Shown here one piece after another: positions 1 through 5,822 of a stretch of DNA of 8,465 nucleotides (positions are counted from its first letter, which is position 1; each line of letters opens with the position of its first letter). The DNA is from Draconibacterium orientale (GTDB lineage: Bacteria > Bacteroidota > Bacteroidia > Bacteroidales > JAADGE01), in NCBI GenBank assembly GCA_020718265.1, contig DYSM01000111.1, positions 1 to 8,465 of the forward strand, given 5' to 3'. The translations under genes and the position numbers were made by a program. The notes beneath the pieces are model-generated. The model was not told the DNA's origin. It saw nothing but the letters and a program-made list of their open reading frames with translations, and did no database searches.

Positions 1-208
1 TATCAGTAATTTAACTTTACAAACTTTCAACTTTATGATTTTTTATACTGAACTCATGATTTCTCTAATTTTAAAATGTGTTTATTTGGATAATTTATGT
101 GTTTTAGTTGCAGATTGGAATTTCAACAAAGACTTCCATATTGAAGTTTCAGTTGCACGGCAAGATGTTAAAATTTCTTAAAAAAAGACGATATTCCGAA
201 ATAAAACA
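1..208. other. AT-rich non-coding left edge
   Basis: I see no credible gene here. Short ORFs that enter this stretch are shadows of the Fe-S protein gene. There is a small word repeat near the left end: AACTTT occurs at 13-18, 22-27 and 29-34. AGTTGCA occurs at 106-112 and again at 151-157. Nothing recognisable as an RNA gene was found. Confidence 0.5.
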
Positions 209-239
209 ACATTGCCAAAGTTTTTGGCTTTGGCAATGT
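200..239 (-). terminator. Intrinsic terminator of the EtfD-like gene
   Basis: A perfect 12-bp inverted repeat (209-220 with 228-239) encloses a 7-nt loop. It begins 14 nt beyond the stop codon of the minus-strand Fe-S gene. On the minus strand the hairpin is followed by a T-rich run (GTTGTTTTATTTC). The T-tract is interrupted, so efficiency may be moderate. The inner 9-bp arm (TTGCCAAAG/CTTTGGCAA) is identical to that of the terminator after ugd at 6781-6810. Confidence 0.8.
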
Positions 240-252
240 GTATGATGTTGAA

Positions 253-2367
253 TTACAAACCGTAACTTTGCGCTACAATTTCGGCAATGTCGAGCACTTT
301 GATGTCGGCTTCCCGGTTTTTCATTTTCACGCCGTCGCGCATCATGGTCATGCAGTAAGGGCAAGCGGTTGCAATGATGTTTGCGTTTGTTTTCAGGGCG
401 TCATCGGTGCGCATTTCGTACACTTCCATGTTGCCCTTTTCGGCTTCTTTGAACATTTGCGTTCCGCCGGCTCCGCAGCACAGCGCACGGCTTTTGTTTC
501 GCTGCATTTCACTGATACTGACATAGTTAGAAAGAGATTTTCGCGGCGCATCGTAAACCGAATTTCCTCGTCCGAGATAACACGGGTCGTGGTAGGTTAC
601 GGTTTTTCCTGCAAATTTTGCGGCTGTTTGTTTCAGTTTATCTTCGGATATTAGCTTGGAAATCAATTCACTGTGATGTATAACTTCGTAGTTTCCGCCC
701 AAATCGGCATATTCGTTTTTCAACGTATTATAATCGTGCGGGTCGCAGGTTACAATTTTTGTAATGCCGTAACTGTTTAATACTTCGATATTTGCAAAGG
801 CTTGCATTTGAAACAAAAATTCATTTCCGGAGCGTTTTGCCAAATCTCCGGTGTCGGTTTCTTCAGTTCCGAGACACGCATAACTTACGCCGGCGAACTG
901 CAAAATTTTTGTAAAATTTCGGCTAATTTCCATCGAACGATCATCGAAACTGCACGCTGAGCCAACCCAAAATAAATATTCAGGACGATTATTTTCCGTA
1001 AATTCAGAGATTAACGGAACTTTTACAGGCGTTCCGTCGGCGAATTTCAGATTTTTTGCCCAATTAAAACGGTCGGCGGCAGAATATTTCCAAGGTGCGC
1101 CGTTGTTTTCTATGTTGGTGTTGGCTGCATTCACGGCAGACGGCGCGGCGGATTCTTCCAAATATAAATGTCGGCGCATTTCCAAAATCATCGAAGGTTG
1201 GTCGATATTCACAGGGCATTCCTGCGCGCAAGCGTTGCAAGTGGTGCAAGCCCAGAGTTCTTCGGCGGTTGTGTAATTTCCGATGAGCGATTTTCCGTCC
1301 GAAAAAGTCTTGCCTTCTTTCAACAAACCGCCCGATTTTTCTTCCATTCTGCGGCGATAATCGAGCACAATTTTGCGCGGCGAAAGTTTCTTACCTGTCT
1401 GATTTGCAGGACAAACCGATGTGCAACGTCCGCATTGCGTACACGTAAGCGAATCCAAGTAAAATTTCCACGAACCGTCTTCGACATCTTTCATTCCGAA
1501 ACGAATCGGTTCGCCGGAATCATCGGGCATCGGTGCGTTCGGGTTCAACATGAGTTCTACTTCTTTGCGCACATTTTCCATAACATTCATTTTCGTAAGT
1601 GGTTCTGTGCGTGATAAATACACGTTCGGCAACGACATAAACACGTGAAAATGTTTTGAGTAAGGCAAATAATTTGCAAATGCAAAAATGAGCAAAACGT
1701 GTGCCCACCAACAAGTTAGCTCGATAAAATGTAAATTTTCATGAGAAATATTTGTAATGAAGCCTGCAAGCATTAAGCTTATCGGAAAAACGCCTTCAAT
1801 TTCGTGCGCCGTTGCGTTCGCGTGAGCAACATACGCAGCATTCATACCAAGAAGTGTTATCATTAGTAATAAAATGAATGTCAATGATATAGCTGCATCT
1901 TTATGGTCTTTGTGTCGAAGTTCTTCGCCCGAAAATCGTTTAACGTTCATAAACAGTCTTCTTGCTAAAAAAATCAAAACACCGACTAAAATTATGAGCG
2001 CAAACACATCGCCGCCGCCGATTATAAAATCGTAAACGATGCCAAGAAACGACAGAACGCGGTCATTTGCGAAATCGGAATCGAACATCGTACCGGAAAT
2101 TCCGTCTAAAATCATTTCGGCGGAGCCGACTGTTATGAGCAGAAATCCCCAAAACACAAGTGCGTGCAGGAATCCGATAATCGGAAATCGCATAATTTTG
2201 GTTTGTCCGCCGGCAACTTTCAAAACCATGCCGAGCCGTTCGCCCACATTTGTAAGCGCATAAGGTTTTTTGAGAAGTTTTACGATTTTTAAAATTTTAG
2301 AAAAACTAAATGCCAGAAATCCGACGGCTGTAACTGTCAAACCGATAAAAATTAGATGTGATATCAT
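253..2367 (-). CDS. EtfD-like membrane Fe-S oxidoreductase (ETF:menaquinone reductase type)
   Basis: This 704-residue protein has three parts. The N-terminal membrane domain resembles NarI, with hydrophobic spans near residues 3-25, 62-85, 104-136, 158-181, 192-205 and 213-234; histidines such as H68 and H223 are candidate heme b ligands. The middle holds two 4Fe-4S motifs, C309/C312/C315/C319 and C374/C377/C380/C384. The C-terminus has two cysteine-rich (CCG-type) domains. The last one is canonical: C596 in HDPCYLGR, C630-C631 in CCGAGG, and C669/C672 in CPYC. The first (about 464-560) lacks the usual cysteines, with S470, D505, D542 and D545 where I expect Cys. By family knowledge (EtfD, HdrD, GlpC relatives) it should pass electrons from electron-transfer flavoprotein, for example from acyl-CoA oxidation, to menaquinone at the cytoplasmic membrane. 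No etf or acyl-CoA dehydrogenase gene is nearby, so the electron donor is inferred. It has its own promoter and terminator. Confidence 0.85.
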   Translation of the reverse strand: MISHLIFIGLTVTAVGFLAFSFSKILKIVKLLKKPYALTNVGERLGMVLKVAGGQTKIMRFPIIGFLHALVFWGFLLITVGSAEMILDGISGTMFDSDFANDRVLSFLGIVYDFIIGGGDVFALIILVGVLIFLARRLFMNVKRFSGEELRHKDHKDAAISLTFILLLMITLLGMNAAYVAHANATAHEIEGVFPISLMLAGFITNISHENLHFIELTCWWAHVLLIFAFANYLPYSKHFHVFMSLPNVYLSRTEPLTKMNVMENVRKEVELMLNPNAPMPDDSGEPIRFGMKDVEDGSWKFYLDSLTCTQCGRCTSVCPANQTGKKLSPRKIVLDYRRRMEEKSGGLLKEGKTFSDGKSLIGNYTTAEELWACTTCNACAQECPVNIDQPSMILEMRRHLYLEESAAPSAVNAANTNIENNGAPWKYSAADRFNWAKNLKFADGTPVKVPLISEFTENNRPEYLFWVGSACSFDDRSMEISRNFTKILQFAGVSYACLGTEETDTGDLAKRSGNEFLFQMQAFANIEVLNSYGITKIVTCDPHDYNTLKNEYADLGGNYEVIHHSELISKLISEDKLKQTAAKFAGKTVTYHDPCYLGRGNSVYDAPRKSLSNYVSISEMQRNKSRALCCGAGGTQMFKEAEKGNMEVYEMRTDDALKTNANIIATACPYCMTMMRDGVKMKNREADIKVLDIAEIVAQSYGL

Positions 2368-2392
2368 GTTGAAAAATTTTGTGCTTATCGTG

Positions 2393-2420
2393 CAAAGATA
2401 CGAAATTGTGTCGCGTTCAA
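2393..2420 (-). promoter_or_regulatory. Candidate Bacteroidetes promoter for the EtfD-like gene
   Basis: On the minus strand the word TATCTTTG (2400-2393) matches the Bacteroidetes -7 consensus TAnnTTTG exactly. A TTG at 2420-2418 could be the -33 element, with a 17-nt spacer that is slightly short. A start near 2385-2388 would leave a 5' leader of about 20 nt before the ATG at 2367. Confidence 0.5.
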
Positions 2421-2642
2421 TTGAGCTTATGAGCTAAGAATTACATGTTTTGCAACAGATATATGTTGAATGTTATATATTTGTCATTTTTTAAAACTAT
2501 TTTTAGTCTCTATTTTTTAACAACTACTTTATGACAATACTCCGTTAATATTTTTTGTAAGATATTGATTTATTGTAAATTAGATAAGAAAATTTCTCGA
2601 ATAAGAGTATGATTGTAACTAATTGGAATTAAGCGATTTGAG

Positions 2643-2677
2643 TCTAATGTCTAATATCTAAATTCTAAAATCTAACG
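2643..2677 (+). repeat. Five tandem TCTAANN heptamers
   Basis: Five consecutive 7-base units each begin with TCTAA and end with TG, TA, AT, AA and CG in turn. The array ends 10 nt before the ATG of the outer-membrane protein gene, so it probably lies in that gene's leader or promoter region. A degenerate version lies upstream of ugd on the opposite strand (8273-8301). Confidence 0.85.
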
Positions 2678-2687
2678 AAGTATTGTT

Positions 2688-3254
2688 ATGAAGCAAAAGT
2701 TATTTATTCTCAGTTTGTTTGTGTTACTTTATTCAAAATCATTTTCTCAATCGGCTGATTTTGATGTCGTTCCGAAACAGTACAGCTTTGAGCTTGGAGC
2801 AGCATACATGGCAAGTTCAACGTTTACGAATGCGCCGAAGTTAGGGTACGGTGTCATGTTCGATGTTGGGTGGAAAGTTCAGGGATTTATTAGAAAAAGT
2901 CCTGTATATCTGACAGTTCCGATTGGTTACATGTACTATCCGGCAAGTTCTGCAAGCGAAAAAACGATGAATCGCATGAATTTCGGTTGGACGGTTCGCC
3001 ACGACTTAGGACGAGACAAAAAAGTATTTCCGTTCTTAGGTTACTCTTTGTTACTCAATAGTTTGAGTTTTGACGGAGTCGAAGGTCGTGTTATGGGGCA
3101 TCAAACAAAATTTGATTTTGGTTACAATTTTGGTTTGTCAGAAAAAATGTCCTATCTTACAAAAATTGAATACACCTACATGACGTTTCCGCATTTGGGC
3201 GGTAAAGCTGACCGTGCACATCAATTTGAACTAAAAGCCGGCGTTCGATTCTAA
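2688..3254 (+). CDS. Small outer-membrane beta-barrel protein, function unknown
   Basis: This 188-residue protein starts with a signal peptide: basic MKQK, a hydrophobic core to about residue 15, and likely cleavage near residue 20 (SFS before QSAD). The mature part of about 168 residues alternates polar and hydrophobic/aromatic residues in roughly eight candidate strands: about 31-41, 52-64, 72-84, 97-105, 113-122, 138-149, 152-164 and 178-188. It ends in phenylalanine (GVRF), the usual C-terminal signal for outer-membrane barrel insertion. The size suits an eight-stranded barrel. I cannot name a family, and the role (structural, adhesive, transport) is unknown. The gene is the only plus-strand gene here, divergent from the EtfD-like gene and convergent with the FGE-fold gene, so it is likely transcribed alone. 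The start is supported by the signal peptide; no Shine-Dalgarno is evident. Confidence 0.8.
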   Translation: MKQKLFILSLFVLLYSKSFSQSADFDVVPKQYSFELGAAYMASSTFTNAPKLGYGVMFDVGWKVQGFIRKSPVYLTVPIGYMYYPASSASEKTMNRMNFGWTVRHDLGRDKKVFPFLGYSLLLNSLSFDGVEGRVMGHQTKFDFGYNFGLSEKMSYLTKIEYTYMTFPHLGGKADRAHQFELKAGVRF

Positions 3255-3288
3255 AAAAAAGAGGCTGTCGCACTGACAGCCTCTTTGA
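3253..3288. terminator. Bidirectional intrinsic terminator
   Basis: A 9-bp GC-rich stem (GAGGCTGTC 3261-3269 with GACAGCCTC 3275-3283) has a 5-nt loop and is extended by three A-T pairs. It sits between two convergent genes and directly abuts the plus-strand stop codon. Read on the minus strand, it is followed by eight T (A-run 3253-3260), ideal for the FGE-fold gene. Read on the plus strand the T-run is only three, so termination in that direction may be weaker. Confidence 0.85.
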
Positions 3289-3307
3289 CAAAATTTTGTA
3301 AAACCGA

Positions 3308-4114
3308 CTATTGATTTCTTACCAATCGAATTCCCACGTATCCGTCGGCTCCGTTAGGTTCGAGGTTGAAACGGCGTGTGTTTCTCAGGATTTCCGGACG
3401 GCTCATAAAGTTACCGCCTCGGCACACGCGCGATGCTGCATTGTTCGGTCCGACCGGATTGTTGTTTTCCTTCGCAGAGTAAAAATCTTCTTTGTAGTAA
3501 TCGAAACACCATTCCATGGCGTTTCCGGTCATGTCGTAAATATCCAACTCGTTCGGCTTTTTATCGCCGACTTTGTGCGCGCGATTTCCGGAGTTAATAA
3601 TGTTCCAACCCACTTCGTCGGGGCTGTTACTTCCGGAGTAAGCATAATATTTCGAATTTTTTCCTCCGCGAGCTGCGTATTCCCATTCCGCTTCGGTTGG
3701 TAAACGATAGCCGTTGGCTGTCTTGTTGTACGTTACGCGGACTTTTGAACTGTCTCGAATAATTTCGTAAACTCTGTCGAGTTTTTGTGTATTACTCAGC
3801 CAGTTACAATACATTACTGCGTATTCCCATGTTACGTTCACAACCGGATTGTCCGGCTCTCCTTTGGGTTCTTGGATACCGATAACTTTGCAGAATTTTG
3901 TGTATTCCGCATTTGTTATTTCGTACTTCGAAATTTGGAAACTGTTGAGCGTTACATTGCGCTCAGGGCGTTCGTCTGAGTTTTGACTGTAGTCGTTACC
4001 CATGCGAAATTCTCCGCCTTCAACCATAACCATTACCGGTCCTTTGTCCTCGCTCTGTGCGAATCCGCTCACTACGGCAAGAAACAGTGCTGCAAAAAAA
4101 ATATAAACTTTCAT
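3308..4114 (-). CDS. Secreted FGE/SUMF1-fold protein (formylglycine-generating enzyme-like)
   Basis: This 268-residue protein has an N-terminal signal peptide (hydrophobic residues 4-18, likely cleavage after FA at about 19). A single FGE-sulfatase domain fills the rest. Family landmarks are GGEFRMG (33-39), the YEITNAEY segment (64-71), GYRLPTEAEWEYAARGG (135-151), DMTGNAMEWC (194-203), RGGNF (232-236) and GIRLVRN at the C-terminus (261-267). True formylglycine-generating enzymes carry a catalytic cysteine pair just after the RGG motif. Here that stretch (237-250) has none; the only nearby cysteines are C203 and C231. It is therefore probably not a sulfatase-activating enzyme, and its activity is unknown. 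No sulfatase gene is nearby. A promoter-like word precedes it, so it can be expressed apart from rfbC, 69 nt upstream. Localisation to periplasm or outside is inferred from the signal peptide. Confidence 0.85.
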   Translation of the reverse strand: MKVYIFFAALFLAVVSGFAQSEDKGPVMVMVEGGEFRMGNDYSQNSDERPERNVTLNSFQISKYEITNAEYTKFCKVIGIQEPKGEPDNPVVNVTWEYAVMYCNWLSNTQKLDRVYEIIRDSSKVRVTYNKTANGYRLPTEAEWEYAARGGKNSKYYAYSGSNSPDEVGWNIINSGNRAHKVGDKKPNELDIYDMTGNAMEWCFDYYKEDFYSAKENNNPVGPNNAASRVCRGGNFMSRPEILRNTRRFNLEPNGADGYVGIRLVRNQ

Positions 4115-4144
4115 AGGTCAAAATTTGTAAAAATCTTTTTGTTA

Positions 4145-4152
4145 CAAAAATA
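4145..4152 (-). promoter_or_regulatory. Candidate -7 element for the FGE-fold gene
   Basis: On the minus strand TATTTTTG (4152-4145) fits the Bacteroidetes -7 consensus TAnnTTTG. It lies 30 nt before the ATG, between the rfbC stop and this gene. I found no TTG at the expected -33 distance, so the call rests on the -7 word and its position alone. Confidence 0.4.
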
Positions 4153-4183
4153 GATTTTCGTTAAATATTAATAAAAATTATTT

Positions 4184-4732
4184 TCAAAAATTGTATTCGG
4201 CAAGTTCAAAAGTCGGCAGTTCTCGGTCTTTATCAGAAATCAGGATGTCTTTTTTTTCCAATTTCCAGTCGATATTCAGAAACTTATCATCGAATTTGAA
4301 ACCTCTTTCGTCCGATTTCGAGTAAACATTATCGCATTTGTATTGCACAACTGCGGCTTTACTTAATACTGAAAAACCGTGTGCAAAGCCTTTTGGAACA
4401 AGAAATTGCAGTTTGTTTTCCGCCGAAAGTTCTACGCCGAAGTATTTTCCGAACGTTGGTGATTCGCATCGTAAATCCACAGCTACATCCCAAATTTTTC
4501 CTTCAACCACTCTTAAAAGCTTCGTTTGAGCGTGTGGTGCAAGCTGATAATGCAAACCGCGCACGACACCAAAATCCGATTTTGATTCGTTATCCTGCAC
4601 AAAATCAAAGAACAAGCCGTGTTCAGAAAGTCGTGATTTATTGTAACTTTCAAAGAAATAGCCTCTGCTGTCCTCGAAAATTTTTAGTTTCAAAATCAAT
4701 AAATCTGAAATACTTGTCTTAATAACGTCCAT
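4184..4732 (-). CDS. rfbC: dTDP-4-dehydrorhamnose 3,5-epimerase
   Basis: RfbC (RmlC) epimerises C3 and C5 of dTDP-4-keto-6-deoxyglucose in dTDP-L-rhamnose synthesis, in the cytoplasm. The 182-residue length is normal for this cupin-fold family. Visible landmarks are FEDSRGYFFESY (19-30), QDNESKSDFGVVRGLHYQ (46-63), DVAVDLR (82-88) followed by SPTFGKYFG (91-99), and VPKGFAHGFSVLS (112-124). The catalytic set is present: H61 in RGLHYQ, K71, Y131, and D169 in the ISDKD motif. It lies 96 nt downstream of rfbA on the same strand. The substrate-forming dehydratase (rfbB) and the final reductase (rfbD) are absent from the window, so the end product could be rhamnose or a related dTDP-deoxysugar. A near-match to the -7 consensus, TACTTTTA at 4768-4761, could give it separate transcription, but this is weak. 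Confidence 0.95.
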   Translation of the reverse strand: MDVIKTSISDLLILKLKIFEDSRGYFFESYNKSRLSEHGLFFDFVQDNESKSDFGVVRGLHYQLAPHAQTKLLRVVEGKIWDVAVDLRCESPTFGKYFGVELSAENKLQFLVPKGFAHGFSVLSKAAVVQYKCDNVYSKSDERGFKFDDKFLNIDWKLEKKDILISDKDRELPTFELAEYNF

Positions 4733-4741
4733 ATTTTTTTT
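4733..4741 (-). promoter_or_regulatory. A-rich translation leader of rfbC
   Basis: On the minus strand eight A and one T directly precede the ATG (A8-T-ATG), with no Shine-Dalgarno. The same layout precedes rfbA and ugd and supports these start choices. Bacteroidota are known to rely on A-rich, structure-free leaders. Confidence 0.5.
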
Positions 4742-4828
4742 GTATTATGTATTGATGCTGTAAAAGTATTATTTTTTAATCATTTAGAAAAATCATTTTT
4801 TTTGCAAAATATTCTAACTTATTGATTA

Positions 4829-5716
4829 TTAATAATTAAATACTCTAATTTTTCCTGTTGCAATGTCTAATAAATATTTTCCGTAATTGTTGTTTTTCAT
4901 TTCATTGCCGAGTTTTAGCAATTGTTCTTTTGTAATAAAGCCTTTACTGTAAGCGACTTCTTCGATACAAGCTATTTTCAAACCTTGTCGGTATTCGATG
5001 GTTGCAATAAAATCTGATGCTTTGAGCAAACTTTCGTGCGTGCCTGTGTCGAGCCAAGCCATTCCGCGGTCGAGAATTTGGACGTTCAGCTTATTTTCTT
5101 CCAAGTAAAGTCGGTTTAAGTCCGTGATTTCCAACTCGCCGCGTTTGGATGGTTTAAGAGCTTTTGCTTTCTCTACAACGGTTTTGTCGTAAAAATACAA
5201 TCCGGTTATGGCATAATTCGATTTCGGTTCTATCGGTTTTTCTTCCACGCTGATAACTTTTCCGTCGGCATCAAATTCCACAACACCGTAATGTTCAGGA
5301 TGTTGCACGTAATATCCGAACACGGTTGCGCCGTCGGTAATTTTAGCTGATTGGTCTAATATTTGCGACAGACCGTAGCCAAAAAAGAGGTTATCGCCCA
5401 AAATCAGACAAGACGTGTCATTGCCGATAAATTTTTCGCCGATAATGAATGCTTGTGCCAAGCCGTCCGGCGAAGGTTGCACGGCGTATTCAATGTTCAT
5501 GCCGATTTGCGAACCGTTGCCGAACAATTCTTCGTAAAGTACAATGTCTCTGGGCGTTGAAATAATGAGAACGTCCTTCATGCCCGCCATCATCAAGTTG
5601 GCAAGCGGATAATAAATCATTGGTTTGTCGTAAATCGGAATTATTTGTTTCGATATACTTTTTGTAATCGGGTAGAGGCGCGTGCCCGAGCCGCCTGCGA
5701 GGATGATACCTTTCAT
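4829..5716 (-). CDS. rfbA: Glucose-1-phosphate thymidylyltransferase
   Basis: RfbA (RmlA) joins dTTP and glucose-1-phosphate to make dTDP-glucose, the first step towards dTDP-rhamnose and other dTDP-deoxysugars. The 295-residue length is standard. The nucleotidyltransferase signature is complete: LAGGSGTRLYP (6-16) with K23 in ISKQ, then PIYDKPMIYYPLA (27-39). Further landmarks are D83-G84 in the PSPDGLAQAF motif (81-90), LGDNLFFG (106-113) with metal ligand D108, VEEKP (157-161), YAITGLYFYD (168-177), GELEITDLN (193-201) and AWLDTGTHESLLKAS (220-234) with metal ligand D223. It follows uxs by 106 nt on the same strand. The spacer holds a tandem repeat and an AT-rich hairpin but no clear terminator, and I found no exact -7 word there, so co-transcription with uxs is likely. 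Its product may regulate it by dTDP-sugar feedback, as is known for the family. Confidence 0.96.
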   Translation of the reverse strand: MKGIILAGGSGTRLYPITKSISKQIIPIYDKPMIYYPLANLMMAGMKDVLIISTPRDIVLYEELFGNGSQIGMNIEYAVQPSPDGLAQAFIIGEKFIGNDTSCLILGDNLFFGYGLSQILDQSAKITDGATVFGYYVQHPEHYGVVEFDADGKVISVEEKPIEPKSNYAITGLYFYDKTVVEKAKALKPSKRGELEITDLNRLYLEENKLNVQILDRGMAWLDTGTHESLLKASDFIATIEYRQGLKIACIEEVAYSKGFITKEQLLKLGNEMKNNNYGKYLLDIATGKIRVFNY

Positions 5717-5725
5717 ATTTTTTTT
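5717..5725 (-). promoter_or_regulatory. A-rich translation leader of rfbA
   Basis: Read on the minus strand, A8-T directly precedes the ATG, the same layout as before rfbC and nearly that before ugd (A7-T). It supports the chosen start in the absence of any Shine-Dalgarno. Confidence 0.5.
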
Positions 5726-5730
5726 ATTTT

Positions 5731-5760
5731 GATAATGTGTTGATTGCTAATGTGTTGATT
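5731..5760 (+). repeat. 15-bp tandem duplication in the uxs-rfbA spacer
   Basis: Two adjacent 15-base units, GATAATGTGTTGATT (5731-5745) and GCTAATGTGTTGATT (5746-5760), differ at one base. They lie 15-44 nt before the rfbA start and directly beside an AT-rich inverted repeat. Confidence 0.8.
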
Positions 5761-5807
5761 TGTGAATTTGAAAATTTGAAACATCGTTTGATATTTTCAA
5801 ATTCATA
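5761..5807. repeat. AT-rich inverted repeat
   Basis: GAATTTGAAAAT (5764-5775) is the exact reverse complement of ATTTTCAAATTC (5793-5804), with a 17-nt loop. Pairing extends slightly outward with one G-T wobble. There is no T-run on either side in the transcribed (minus) direction, so it does not look like a terminator; mRNA processing or stability is possible but unproven. Confidence 0.6.
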
Positions 5808-5822
5808 ATTCATATTTCCGAT

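Larger units (their letters stand above)
2368..2687. other. Divergent intergenic spacer
   Basis: This 320-base AT-rich spacer separates two divergent genes. It holds the minus-strand promoter at 2393-2420. On the plus strand there is a possible -7 word, TATATTTG, at 2476-2483, with TTTG at 2449-2452; the 23-nt gap is long, and the word lies about 200 nt before the plus-strand ATG, so it is weak. The spacer also contains AGTCTCTATTTTTTAACAA at 2505-2523, the 14-mer ATTGTAACTAATTG at 2612-2625, and heptamer repeats at 2643-2677. The first two recur, nearly unchanged, at the right end of the window. I see no gene in it. Confidence 0.6.

Noticed and set aside
238..654. 138-codon plus-strand ORF opposite the EtfD-like gene
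   Set aside because: It lies fully antisense to a gene with clear Fe-S motifs; its Cys/His/Phe-rich translation has no recognisable domain and no upstream promoter-like word.
1168..1614. 148-codon plus-strand ORF
   Set aside because: It is antisense to the 4Fe-4S region of the EtfD-like gene, with composition that reflects the opposite strand's codons and no family motif.
2476..2483. TATATTTG as the main promoter of the outer-membrane protein gene
   Set aside because: It would give a leader of nearly 200 nt, and the TTTG upstream is spaced 23 nt away; it is kept only as a weak possibility in the spacer description.
2643..2677. Possible CRISPR-like array
   Set aside because: The units are 7 bases with no spacers, far from CRISPR repeat-spacer geometry, and there are no cas genes.
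3311..3703. 130-codon plus-strand ORF opposite the FGE-fold gene
   Set aside because: It is a shadow of the well-supported minus-strand gene, with no signal, motif or leader of its own.
5761..5807. AT-rich hairpin as a uxs terminator
   Set aside because: The stem is almost all A-T and no T-run follows it on the minus strand.
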